A DNA stretch of 22,188 nucleotides from Bacilli bacterium (GTDB lineage Bacteria > Bacillota_I > Bacilli_A > RF39 > UBA660), in assembly GCA_900757295.1 (NCBI GenBank), contig CAAENH010000099.1, positions 1 through 22,188 on the forward strand, read 5' to 3'. Numbering within the stretch: the first letter of the stretch is position 1; each line of letters starts with the position of its first letter. The notes below the pieces were generated by a model. The model was not told the DNA's origin and did no database searches. It saw only the letters and a list, made by a program, of their open reading frames with translations. Made by a program: the position numbers and the translations under genes. Shown here in pieces: positions 13,603-20,910 of the stretch.

Positions 13603-14503
13603 CAAACTAGAAGAAAAATTTAATAAATGTAGAGAAGATGCTTTTATTGATTTAGATAAATTTCTTTTAGAAAATAAATATGATGATGTAAAGATTTTAC
13701 AGCAACAAACTTCTGTAAAGGAATATTTTTGCAATGATGGAGGAATAATTTATAAACCTCAAACTGATCTTTACGAGTGCTATGTTGAAGTTATAATGTA
13801 TAACTTAGCTAAACTTTTAAATATTGATTGTGCTTATTATGATTTAGGCTTTGACAGTGATACAATTGGAAATATTACAATTGATTTTAAAAAAGAAAAT
13901 TATAACTATTATAGTTTAACTAATATTATAGATGATTATACAAAATTTTATAAAGGAAGACATAGTTCTATAGAGGTTATGGTTTATACAATTAATCTAG
14001 AAAATATATGGGATGCATTATATTCTAAGTATTATTCTTTAGATAATTATGAAGAAATAGTAAAGAAATTAATGGATCAGTTAGTAGAAATATTTTGCTT
14101 TGATTTATTAACGATTAATAATGATAGAAATCCAAATAATTTAATAATTGCTGAAAGTAAAGATTTAACAAATATTAGTTTTGCTCCTATATTTGATAAT
14201 TCTCTAAGTTTAAACTATTCTAAGACTTCAAGAATGGGTGTAGAGATTGATTGGCAAGAATATGATCATTTTACTCTTTTAGCTAAATTTTTAAGCGCAT
14301 CTTCTATAGAATATCTAGAAAAATTTAAAAGCATGTATAAGAAATTTGATATTAGTTTATTAAAAAGTGCTATAATTGCTACAGAACAACAAATAAATGG
14401 TAGATTGCCTAATAAAATTAAAGAACAATTAGTTCATAACTTTTGGGAAAACAGAGCTAAATTTGGTGATGTTTTAGAAAACTATAAAAATAAGGAGCGT
14501 TAA
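13595..14503 (+). CDS. HipA-like kinase domain protein
   Basis: The product has 302 residues. The catalytic pattern of HipA/CtkA-type Ser/Thr kinases is present in order: a Lys in GGIIYKPQTD (K54), an acidic residue in the next helix (E65 in YECYVEVIMYNLAKLLNI), a catalytic-loop-like LLTINNDRNPNN with D177 and N182 (same +5 spacing as D309/N314 of E. coli HipA), and FAPIFDNS with D201 as the metal-binding Asp. The HipA N-terminal regulatory subdomain is missing or much reduced, and no HipB-like repressor gene is adjacent. The start overlaps nusB by 8 bases, and the stop is 1 base from the xseA start, so it is locked into a housekeeping operon. Substrate unknown. It could also be a degenerate kinase; the P-loop-like segment is not obvious. 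Confidence 0.6.
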   Translation: MNSKLEEKFNKCREDAFIDLDKFLLENKYDDVKILQQQTSVKEYFCNDGGIIYKPQTDLYECYVEVIMYNLAKLLNIDCAYYDLGFDSDTIGNITIDFKKENYNYYSLTNIIDDYTKFYKGRHSSIEVMVYTINLENIWDALYSKYYSLDNYEEIVKKLMDQLVEIFCFDLLTINNDRNPNNLIIAESKDLTNISFAPIFDNSLSLNYSKTSRMGVEIDWQEYDHFTLLAKFLSASSIEYLEKFKSMYKKFDISLLKSAIIATEQQINGRLPNKIKEQLVHNFWENRAKFGDVLENYKNKER

Positions 14504-14504
14504 G

Positions 14505-15782
14505 ATGGAAGAAAAGAAGTATGTAAGTATTAGTTTAATTAATAAAGCAATAAAAAATGTAATTGACGCTCAGCCATTTTTAAATAAAGTCTATTTAAAA
14601 GGGGAAATATCTAATTTTAAGGGTCATACTAGAGGACATTTATATTTTACTTTAAAAGATGAATCGAGTCGTATAAGTGCAGTTATGTTTGCTTCTGCTG
14701 CTTCATCTTTAACTTTTACACCAGCTGATGGAATGAATGTTTTAGTTGAAGGAAGAATTAGCGTTTATGAAGCAAATGGCGGTTATCAAATATACGTTGA
14801 TAAAATGGACGAAGATGGTATTGGTAATCTATATTTGGAATATGAAAAACTAAAGAAAAAATTAGCTAGTGAAGGTTTGTTTGATGAAAAACACAAGCTT
14901 CCTATACCTAAGTATCCTAATACAATAGGTATTATTACAGCACCAACAGGAGCAGCAGTTAGAGATATTATAAGTACAATAAAGCGAAGATACCCTCTAA
15001 GCCAAACAATTCTTTTTCCAACTCTTGTTCAAGGAGAGCTAGCAAAAGATAATATTGTAAAACAAATAGAAACTGCTCAAAATTATGATTTAGATTTAAT
15101 TATATGCGGTCGTGGTGGAGGATCAATAGAAGATTTGTGGGCTTTTAACGAGGAATGTGTTGCCCGAGCTATTTATGATTCTAAAATTCCTATAATAAGT
15201 GCAGTTGGTCATGAGCCGGATTTTACAATAGCTGATTATGTTGCTGATCTAAGAGCGCCAACACCAACGGGAGCAGCAGAAATGGCTGTACCTAATTTAG
15301 TGGATTTAAAAACATTAATTAATCAATATGAAATTAGACTTAATGAAGCGATAAACAATAAAATTAAAAATTATTCAAAACAATTAGAAAAAATAAAAGA
15401 TTCATTTATTTTAAAAAATCCTTTAAGTATGTATGAAGTAAAAGAACAAAAATTAGACAACTTAATAAATATTTTAAATAGTTATATAAAGAATCTTTTA
15501 GAATATAAAAAACAGCAATATAACAATATTACATCAAAATATATATTAAAAAATCCATTAACTATGTACGAAAAGAAAGAACACCAATTTCAACTATTAT
15601 TAAATAAAATAACTATTTTAAATCCTTTAAAAATTTTAGAAAAAGGTTATTCTGTAGTTGAATGTGAAAATAATATTATAAATAGTACAGAAAATGTTAA
15701 AATTGACGATGTTTTAAATATTAAATTATCTAAAGGTAATTTAAAAGCTAAAGTAACAGAAATAGGAAAGGATGATGAATAA
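14505..15782 (+). CDS. xseA: Exodeoxyribonuclease VII large subunit
   Basis: The product has 425 residues, normal length. Exo VII degrades single-stranded DNA in both directions. Residues 1-105 are the OB-fold DNA-binding domain (VYLKGEISNFKGHTRGHLYFTLKD). The catalytic domain carries IGIITAPTGAAVRDI (141-155), GRGGGSIEDLW (202-212), VGHEPDFT (234-241) and DLRAPTPTGAAE (248-259). The following coiled-coil part, which binds the small subunits, contains a short repeat: LKNPLSMYE (303-311) and LKNPLTMYE (348-356), with a third related LNPLKILEKGYS (372-383). AAGGAG overlaps the end of the preceding gene, and the stop shares one base with the xseB start. Confidence 0.97.
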   Translation: MEEKKYVSISLINKAIKNVIDAQPFLNKVYLKGEISNFKGHTRGHLYFTLKDESSRISAVMFASAASSLTFTPADGMNVLVEGRISVYEANGGYQIYVDKMDEDGIGNLYLEYEKLKKKLASEGLFDEKHKLPIPKYPNTIGIITAPTGAAVRDIISTIKRRYPLSQTILFPTLVQGELAKDNIVKQIETAQNYDLDLIICGRGGGSIEDLWAFNEECVARAIYDSKIPIISAVGHEPDFTIADYVADLRAPTPTGAAEMAVPNLVDLKTLINQYEIRLNEAINNKIKNYSKQLEKIKDSFILKNPLSMYEVKEQKLDNLINILNSYIKNLLEYKKQQYNNITSKYILKNPLTMYEKKEHQFQLLLNKITILNPLKILEKGYSVVECENNIINSTENVKIDDVLNIKLSKGNLKAKVTEIGKDDE

Positions 15783-16006
15783 TGGAAAATGAAAAAACAT
15801 TTGAACAATCATTAAATGAATTAGAAATTATTGTTAAAGAACTAGAACAAGGAAATGTTGATTTAGAAAAATCAATTGAAAAATATACAACTGCTATGAA
15901 TTTAGCAAAAGAATGCGGTAATAAATTAAATGATGCCACAGCAAAAGTAAATAAAATTCTTAGTGAAAACGGAACTTTAGAAGATTTTGAAATAAAAGAA
16001 GATTAA
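15782..16006 (+). CDS. xseB: Exodeoxyribonuclease VII small subunit
   Basis: The product has 74 residues: TFEQSLNELEIIVKELEQGNVDLEKSIEKYTTAMNLAKEC is the XseB helical-hairpin signature, with the LEQGN turn. Several copies pack around the XseA coiled coil. The ATG overlaps the xseA stop by one base, so the subunits are translationally coupled. A perfect palindromic terminator follows. Confidence 0.96.
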   Translation: MENEKTFEQSLNELEIIVKELEQGNVDLEKSIEKYTTAMNLAKECGNKLNDATAKVNKILSENGTLEDFEIKED

Positions 16007-16031
16007 TGTATAAAATTTTATACATTTTTTT
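16006..16031 (+). terminator. Intrinsic terminator of the nusB-xseAB unit
   Basis: Positions 16006-16025 are a perfect 20-base inverted repeat (ATGTATAAAA and its complement), followed by T to 16031. The stem begins at the last base of the xseB stop. Confidence 0.75.
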
Positions 16032-16094
16032 ATTGCCATTAATTGGTCTAATTGCTTTTGTGCTTTAGTTAATACTAATAATGGAAGTGATTAT

Positions 16095-17072
16095 ATGAAA
16101 AAGAGAAAAATAATATTTTTGCTATTATCTATTATCATATTCCCATTGAATGTTTTTGCTTATTCTAATTATGTTATCCCTGGAGGAGAAAATGTTGGAA
16201 TTGAGATAAATAGCAAAGGAATAATGGTTATAGGGTTTTATAAAATTAATGGAAAATTAAATAAAGGAAATCCTGAAATAAAAGTAGGTGACCAGATATT
16301 AAAAGTAAAAGATAAAGATGTATCTACTACAGATGAATTAATTAATGCGATTGATAAATATAGAAAAGATAATAATGTAGAAATCACAATATTACGAAAT
16401 AATAATAAAAAGGTAGTTAATTTAGAGTTGATTTTAGTTGATAATATTTATAAAACTGGTCTTTATGTAAAAGATAATATTACAGGAATTGGAACATTGA
16501 CATATATAGATCCAGAAACTCTTATATATGGAGCTTTGGGTCATCAAGTAGCTGAAAGTAACTCTAATAAAACTGTAGAGGTAAAAAGTGGAATAATTTT
16601 TAGAAGTTATGTCACAAGTATAGATAAGAGTGCAAGGGGGAATCCAGGAGGCAAAAATGCTAAGCTTGATTATAATACTAAATATGGCAGTATTTTAAGT
16701 AATACAGAATATGGCATTTTTGGAAAATATACAGAAACTTTGCCGAGTAAAGAAACGGTTCAAGTTGCAACAGCAGATGAAATAGAATTAGGAGAAGCTT
16801 ATATATACACTGTCTTGAATGATGAAGATGTAGAAAAATTTAAAATAAATATTACTAAGATTGATAAAAGCAATGATATAAAAAATATATATTTTGAAGT
16901 TACTGATGAGTCATTGCTAGATAAAACTGGTGGTGTTGTCCAGGGAATGAGCGGATCTCCAATTATTCAGAATAATAAAATAATCGGTGGTGTCACTCAT
17001 GTAATAGTTTCAAATCCTACTACAGGAATGGGCATTTTTATAACCACTATGCTAAAAGAAGGGGAAAAGTAA
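16095..17072 (+). CDS. spoIVB: SpoIVB-type serine protease (peptidase family S55) with PDZ domain
   Basis: The product has 325 residues. A signal peptide or anchor (about 1-22, ending VFAYS) is followed by a PDZ domain (about 30-112: GIMVIGFYKI, VGDQILKVKDKDVS). The S55 domain has GIGTLTYIDPET and YGALGH with His150, D271 in EVTDESLL, and QGMSGSPII with Ser286. The Asp-Ser spacing of 15 equals that of B. subtilis SpoIVB (D363/S378), so the His-Asp-Ser triad is complete. B. subtilis SpoIVB cleaves SpoIVFA across the forespore membranes to activate pro-sigma-K processing. Here the protein is shorter than the 425-residue Bacillus protein. Its place after xseA-xseB matches the wider Bacillus nusB-to-spoIVB neighbourhood, but recN, ahrC and spo0A are not present. 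GGAAGTG lies before the ATG. Confidence 0.9.
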   Translation: MKKRKIIFLLLSIIIFPLNVFAYSNYVIPGGENVGIEINSKGIMVIGFYKINGKLNKGNPEIKVGDQILKVKDKDVSTTDELINAIDKYRKDNNVEITILRNNNKKVVNLELILVDNIYKTGLYVKDNITGIGTLTYIDPETLIYGALGHQVAESNSNKTVEVKSGIIFRSYVTSIDKSARGNPGGKNAKLDYNTKYGSILSNTEYGIFGKYTETLPSKETVQVATADEIELGEAYIYTVLNDEDVEKFKINITKIDKSNDIKNIYFEVTDESLLDKTGGVVQGMSGSPIIQNNKIIGGVTHVIVSNPTTGMGIFITTMLKEGEK

Positions 17073-17075
17073 TAA

Positions 17076-17109
17076 AAAATCTCTATAAAAATTATAGAGA
17101 TTTTAATTT
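17076..17109 (+). terminator. Terminator after spoIVB (probably works on both strands)
   Basis: AAAATCTCTATAA (17076-17088) and its complement (17092-17104) form a perfect 13-bp stem with a 3-base loop. T-rich sequence follows on both strands. Confidence 0.65.
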
Positions 17110-17112
17110 ATA

Positions 17113-17146
17113 AAAGAAAAAAACTTAGAAAATAAATTCTAAGTTT
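17113..17146 (-). terminator. Intrinsic terminator of tRNA-Leu
   Basis: On the minus strand AAACTTAGAA (17146-17137) pairs with TTCTAAGTTT (17130-17121), followed by a run of T, 11 bases after the tRNA 3' end. Confidence 0.8.
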
Positions 17147-17156
17147 AATATCAATA

Positions 17157-17245
17157 TGGTGCCCAAGGCCGGACTTGAACCGGCACGGGCTTTAACACCC
17201 GCAGGATTTTAAGTCCTGTGCGTCTACCAATTCCGCCACTTGGGC
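17157..17245 (-). tRNA. tRNA-Leu (anticodon TAA)
   Basis: The gene is 89 bases long with the CCA end encoded. The acceptor GCCCAAG pairs with CTTGGGC. The anticodon loop CTTAAAA reads TAA, and the long variable arm (CGGGTGTTAAAGCCCG) is typical of class II tRNA-Leu. The T-arm has GTTCAAGTC. It is transcribed away from the plus-strand tRNA cluster. Confidence 0.97.
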
Positions 17246-17278
17246 AAAATAGGCACCATGTCTTTTTAAGACTATTAA

Positions 17279-17307
17279 AGTATAACCTAAATTTAGTATA
17301 TTTTCAA
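17279..17307 (-). promoter_or_regulatory. Sigma-A promoter of tRNA-Leu
   Basis: On the minus strand TTGAAA (17307-17302), 17 bases, TATACT (17284-17279), about 34 bases upstream of the mature tRNA. Confidence 0.75.
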
Positions 17308-17388
17308 GTATTATTTAGAAATTTTTATAAAAAATTGCAAAAAAATAACTTTATGTAAATGTTTTATAAAATTAACTATATATATTTG

Positions 17389-17418
17389 TTGACAACCAAT
17401 TTTTAATTATGCTATAAT
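17389..17418 (+). promoter_or_regulatory. Strong sigma-A extended -10 promoter of the tRNA cluster
   Basis: TTGACA (17389-17394), 18 bases, TATAAT (17413-17418), with TGC extended -10. It drives tRNA-Ser, fMet, Asp and Phe. Confidence 0.85.
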
Positions 17419-17448
17419 CTTATTGTTGTCAGACGAATTAATCAATGT

Positions 17449-17541
17449 GGAGGAATACCCAAGTCTGGCTGAAGGGACCGGTCTTGAAAACCGGAAGGTC
17501 GGGTAACCGGCGCAGGGGTTCGAATCCCTTTTCCTCCGCCA
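17449..17541 (+). tRNA. tRNA-Ser (anticodon TGA)
   Basis: The gene is 93 bases long with CCA encoded. GGAGGAA pairs with TTCCTCC, discriminator G. The anticodon loop CTTGAAA reads TGA, and the extended variable arm (about 17495-17513) fits tRNA-Ser. The T-loop has GTTCGAATC. Confidence 0.97.
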
Positions 17542-17551
17542 TTTAATTTAT

Positions 17552-17628
<77 letters not shown>

Positions 17629-17631
17629 TTT

Positions 17632-17707
17632 GGTTCCGTAGTGTAGCGGTTATCACGTCTGCCTGTCACGCAGAAGATCGCGGGTTCAATTCCCGTCGGA
17701 ACCGCCA
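17632..17707 (+). tRNA. tRNA-Asp (anticodon GTC)
   Basis: The gene is 76 bases long with CCA encoded. GGTTCCG pairs with CGGAACC, discriminator G. The anticodon loop CTGTCAC reads GTC, and the T-arm has GGGTTCAATTCCC. Confidence 0.97.
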
Positions 17708-17710
17708 TTT

Positions 17711-17786
<76 letters not shown>

Positions 17787-17829
17787 GAATGTTAGAAAAC
17801 TCAAGCTTTTAGAGTTTGAAAAAATATAT

Positions 17830-17855
17830 ACTAGTTAGCAATAATTAGTTTTTTT
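17830..17855 (+). terminator. Terminator of the tRNA cluster
   Basis: ACTAGTT (17830-17836) pairs with AATTAGT (17843-17849), with one G-U pair, around a 6-base loop, followed by seven T. Confidence 0.65.
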
Positions 17856-17937
17856 ATGTATTAAATATAAATATTTTATTAATATATTGAATAAATATTA
17901 AAAAAATGGTAATTCTAGATTAGAAGAGGTGAAATTA

Positions 17938-18579
17938 ATGGTAAATAATACATATCAAAAAATGTTCTATTGGCTTTTCTTAGGCTTAGTTTTAACCTTT
18001 GTTATTGGATATGCTCTTAGTTTAAATGAAGCATTAGCTTTAAAAGTTTTAGCTATAGGAGTAATACCTATTATAATTACAGAACTTGTTATTGCCTTAT
18101 TAATGGGGATTAGAATTAGAAAAATGCATCCTATAACGGCAAGAATATGTTATTGTCTATTTTGTATAACAACAGGAATAACATTTTCAACTATTTTTAT
18201 GACTTATTCATTAAATTCTTTGATGTCAATATTTTTAATTAGTGGAATTATATTTGGATGTCTTGCTTTATATGGATACAAAACTAATAAAGATTTAGGC
18301 AGATTCAGTACTATTTTATTAGTAACATTATTAATTATAATAATATCTTCAATTTTAAACTTTTTGATATTTAAAAGTAGTGGAGTTGAATTAGGCTTAA
18401 GTGCTTTAGGAGTATTAATATTCTGCGGATATATTGCTTATGATATGCAAAAAGTTAAAATGTTAATTCCTACTATTGGTGAAGATAAAGCTGCTATATA
18501 TGGTGCATTTGAATTGTATTTAGACTTTATTAATTTATTTATAAGATTATTAGAATTATTTGGAAAAAGAGACGATTAA
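17938..18579 (+). CDS. Bax-inhibitor-1 / YetJ family membrane protein
   Basis: The product has 213 residues with about seven transmembrane helices. The family includes B. subtilis YetJ, a pH-sensitive calcium leak channel, and E. coli YccA, which inhibits FtsH. The C-terminal signature is clear: YIAYDMQKVK (D169), then a short re-entrant-like GEDKAAIYGAFELYLDFINLFIRLLELFG with D196. These correspond by position to the Asp pair (D171/D195 in YetJ) that forms the pH-sensing lock. GRFST at 121-125 is also typical. The ATG at 17938 follows GAGGTG by 6 bases; the in-frame GTG at 17929 is inside that site. A possible promoter (TTGAAT 17887-17892, TAATTC 17910-17915 with TGG) is weak. A terminator overlaps the gene end. 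Confidence 0.9.
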   Translation: MVNNTYQKMFYWLFLGLVLTFVIGYALSLNEALALKVLAIGVIPIIITELVIALLMGIRIRKMHPITARICYCLFCITTGITFSTIFMTYSLNSLMSIFLISGIIFGCLALYGYKTNKDLGRFSTILLVTLLIIIISSILNFLIFKSSGVELGLSALGVLIFCGYIAYDMQKVKMLIPTIGEDKAAIYGAFELYLDFINLFIRLLELFGKRDD

Positions 18580-18588
18580 GTCTTTTTT
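18565..18588 (+). terminator. Intrinsic terminator overlapping the BI-1 gene end
   Basis: AAAAGAGAC (18565-18573) pairs with GTCTTTTTT (18580-18588), with one G-U pair; the loop holds the stop codon. Confidence 0.7.
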
Positions 18589-18590
18589 AT

Positions 18591-18620
18591 TTGACAAATG
18601 AATAAATTATAATATATAAT
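18591..18620 (+). promoter_or_regulatory. Sigma-A promoter of the asnB T-box leader
   Basis: TTGACA (18591-18596), 18 bases, TATAAT (18615-18620); transcription would start near 18627. Confidence 0.75.
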
Positions 18621-18626
18621 TTGTTC

Positions 18627-18903
18627 ATAAAGACATTGAAAAAGAAGAGTAATAATATGATTTTTATAAAGTGAGTCTAGGATAGTGAAAACTAGATTAA
18701 AATAATATTATGAAAAACGCTTTGGAGTTGCTTATCAAAAAAGAGTTAATCTTTAGTAGACTAAGTCGGTGGCTTACCGTTAACATAGCTTTGATTTGAT
18801 TGGATCAAAAAAGAGATCATAAACTTTATGATAAATTGGGTGGCACCGCGGAAAGACTAGTTTCGTCCCATAGTATTTGGGAAATACGATACTAGTCTTT
18901 TTT
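18627..18903 (+). promoter_or_regulatory. Asparagine T-box riboswitch controlling asnB
   Basis: This fills the 353-base gap between the BI-1 gene and asnB. Stem I starts near 18630 with a GA motif (AAGAGTAAT); its upper helix pairs AATAATAT with ATATTAT. The specifier loop TGAAAAACGC holds AAC (18716-18718) followed by a purine, an Asn codon. The T-box core GGGTGGCACCGCGG (18838-18851) offers TGGC; its last base would pair with discriminator G73, which is what bacterial tRNA-Asn carries. The competing terminator pairs AAAGACTAGT (18852-18861) with ACTAGTCTTT (18891-18900), followed by T. Uncharged tRNA-Asn should stabilise the antiterminator and switch asnB on. Confidence 0.92.
18852..18903 (+). 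terminator. T-box attenuator terminator upstream of asnB
   Basis: A 10-bp outer stem (AAAGACTAGT with its complement), extended inward by TCGT/ACGA, ends in a T-run at 18898-18903. Confidence 0.88.
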
Positions 18904-18932
18904 ATATTTTATTAAAGAAAGAAGGAATTTAA

Positions 18933-20513
18933 ATGTGTAGCTTTTTAGTAAGTACTACAAGTAGTGTTGATGAACAACAGTTTAAAAAATCTTTAGAGAA
19001 AATAGGATACCGTGGACCAGACATGAGTAGAATAATTAAAGACAAAGGAGTTTTTGGCTTTAACCGTTTATCTATAATGGGCCTTGATGAAACAGGAATG
19101 CAGCCCTTTACTGATAATGGAAGCATTGCGGTTTGCAATGGGGAACTTTATGCTTTTAGAAAATTAAAAAAAGAATTATGTGATGATGGAGTATCTTTTA
19201 TAAGCGAAAGTGATTGTGAAATAATATTACCTTTGTTTAAAAAATATGGAGTGGAAATGTTTAAAAAGTTAGATGGGGAATTTGCTATGGTAATATATGA
19301 TGCTAAATCTGATTCATTTATAGCTGTAAGAGATCCATTTGGAATAAGAGGAATGTTTTATGGTTACTCTAAAATTGATAAAAAAATAATGTTTGCTAGT
19401 GAAGCAAAAGCTTTAATTGATTTGTGTGATGATATCAAACCATTTCCTATAGGGTCATATTATTTAGAAGGAAAGTTTGTGAAATATTTTGATGTAAGTA
19501 AAAGCAGCAATTATCATGATGATGATTTAGAAACTATTTATAAAAATATTAAACAAAAATTAATAGATGGCGTCAAAAAAAGATTAGATAGTGATGCACC
19601 AGTTGGCTTTTTATTAAGTGGTGGTTTAGATTCATCTTTAGTATGTTCTATAGCAGCTTTAGAATCTAAAAAGCCAATTAAAACATTTGCTATTGGGATG
19701 AGTACAGATGCAATTGATTTAAAATATGCTAAAATTGTAGCTGACTATATTCATAGTGACCATACAGAAGTTATTATTACTAAAGATGATGTTATTAATG
19801 CTTTAGAAGAAGTTATTTACCATCTTGAAACTTGGGATATAACAACAATTAGAGCATCATTAGGTATGTATTTATTATGCAAATGGATTCATGAAAATAC
19901 GGATATAAAAGTACTATTGACTGGAGAAATAAGTGATGAATTATTTGGTTACAAATATACTGATTTTGCCCCAAATGCTGTAGAATTTCAGAAAGAAAGT
20001 GAAAAAAGAGTTAGAGAGCTTTATATGTATGATGTTTTAAGAGCAGATAGATGCATATCTGGCTGTTCTTTAGAAGCAAGAGTTCCATTTGGTGATTTAG
20101 ATTTTGTGAATTATGTTATGGGAATTGATCCTAAAAAGAAAATGAATGTATATAATAAAGGGAAATATTTGTTAAGAATGGCTTTTAAAGGTGATTATTT
20201 GCCAGACGAAATTTTAATGAGAGAAAAAGCGGCTTTTTCTGATGCTGTAGGACATTCTATGGTTGATTATATTAAAGAGTATGCTGAAGAAAAGTATAGT
20301 ACTGAAGAATATGAAGAAAAAATTAAAAAATATAAAAAACATACTCCATTTACTAAAGAATCTTTACTTTATCGCGAAATATTTGAAAAATATTATCCAG
20401 AATGTAGTGATTTTATAGTTGATTATTGGATGCCTAATAAGGAATGGGACGGATGTAACGTTAATGATCCTTCAGCAAGAGTTCTATCTAATTATGGTGA
20501 TAGTGGAAAATAG
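18933..20513 (+). CDS. asnB: Asparagine synthase (glutamine-hydrolysing)
   Basis: The product has 526 residues (E. coli AsnB has 554). It makes Asn from Asp, Gln and ATP. The N-terminal glutaminase domain has Cys2 as nucleophile after Met removal, then RGPD (27-30), FNRLSIMGLDETGMQPF (43-59), NGELY (69-73) and SDCE (93-96). The synthetase domain has the PP-loop SGGLDSS (229-235), FAIGMS, LETWDITTIRAS, LLTGEISDELFGY, and the C-terminal LEARVPFGDLDFV and MREKAAFSDAVG, matching the AsnB type used in plants and E. coli. The residue after Cys2 is Ser (MCSF), where most family members have Gly (MCGI). AGAAGG lies about 8 bases before the ATG. Expression is controlled by the T-box upstream. Confidence 0.95.
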   Translation: MCSFLVSTTSSVDEQQFKKSLEKIGYRGPDMSRIIKDKGVFGFNRLSIMGLDETGMQPFTDNGSIAVCNGELYAFRKLKKELCDDGVSFISESDCEIILPLFKKYGVEMFKKLDGEFAMVIYDAKSDSFIAVRDPFGIRGMFYGYSKIDKKIMFASEAKALIDLCDDIKPFPIGSYYLEGKFVKYFDVSKSSNYHDDDLETIYKNIKQKLIDGVKKRLDSDAPVGFLLSGGLDSSLVCSIAALESKKPIKTFAIGMSTDAIDLKYAKIVADYIHSDHTEVIITKDDVINALEEVIYHLETWDITTIRASLGMYLLCKWIHENTDIKVLLTGEISDELFGYKYTDFAPNAVEFQKESEKRVRELYMYDVLRADRCISGCSLEARVPFGDLDFVNYVMGIDPKKKMNVYNKGKYLLRMAFKGDYLPDEILMREKAAFSDAVGHSMVDYIKEYAEEKYSTEEYEEKIKKYKKHTPFTKESLLYREIFEKYYPECSDFIVDYWMPNKEWDGCNVNDPSARVLSNYGDSGK

Positions 20514-20561
20514 CCTTTTATAAATTAAACAAATATAGTAAAATTAGATTGGTGAATGATT

Positions 20562-20825
20562 ATGAAATTACTAATTATTAATGCTATATGGAGTCCTATA
20601 TTTAAAATTACTAATAAAAATATAAAAGAAATTTCTAAAATATTTCCTGATCTTAAAATTATAGAATATGATTATGAATATGATAGTGAAAATATAAAAT
20701 ATTATAATATTGGCGAAATGCTGCCAGTTTTAATTCTTTTAGATGAACAAGGCTTTGAAAAAGGCAGAATAGTAGGCAAAAAAAGTGTAGATGAAATTAA
20801 AGAATTTATTATTAAGAAAAGCTAG
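20562..20825 (+). CDS. Thioredoxin-fold protein lacking the redox cysteines
   Basis: The product has 87 residues and no Cys at all. The order strand (KLLIINAIW), helix (NIKEISKIFPD), strand (KIIEYDYE), MLPVLILLDEQGFEKGRIVG and a final helix (VDEIKEFI) follows thioredoxin. WSPIF (10-14) sits where WCGPC would be, and Pro55 fits the cis-Pro that faces the active site. It therefore cannot do disulphide exchange. It may be a binding or structural relative. The ATG at 20562 is 7 bases after GGTG; the ATG at 20556 directly abuts that site. It follows asnB by 48 bases with no terminator seen, so partial co-transcription is possible. Confidence 0.6.
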   Translation: MKLLIINAIWSPIFKITNKNIKEISKIFPDLKIIEYDYEYDSENIKYYNIGEMLPVLILLDEQGFEKGRIVGKKSVDEIKEFIIKKS

Positions 20826-20841
20826 ATAATCTAGTTTTTTT
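20819..20841 (+). terminator. Terminator after the thioredoxin-fold gene
   Basis: AAGCTAGA (20819-20826) pairs with TCTAGTTT (20830-20837), with one G-U pair, around TAA, and T continues to 20841. The stem includes the stop codon. Confidence 0.7.
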
Positions 20842-20853
20842 AATTGTATTTTA

Positions 20854-20882
20854 TTGACTTTTCTCTCTAATTTTAATAATAT
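20854..20882 (+). promoter_or_regulatory. Promoter of the Lys-tail membrane protein gene
   Basis: TTGACT (20854-20859), 17 bases, TAATAT (20877-20882). Confidence 0.6.
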
Positions 20883-20910
20883 TAATTTATAGTAGAAGAG
20901 GATGTTTAAA

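Noticed and set aside
15748..15939. Minus-strand open frame across xseA-xseB
   Set aside because: Covers the coupled start of xseB; low-complexity Phe/Ser translation typical of antisense AT-rich sequence.
17797..17817. AAACTC/GAGTTT hairpin as terminator of the tRNA cluster
   Set aside because: It is followed by A-rich, not T-rich, sequence; the hairpin at 17830-17855 has the T-run.
18929..19138. Minus-strand open frame at the start of asnB
   Set aside because: Antisense to a strongly supported gene; no regulatory signals.
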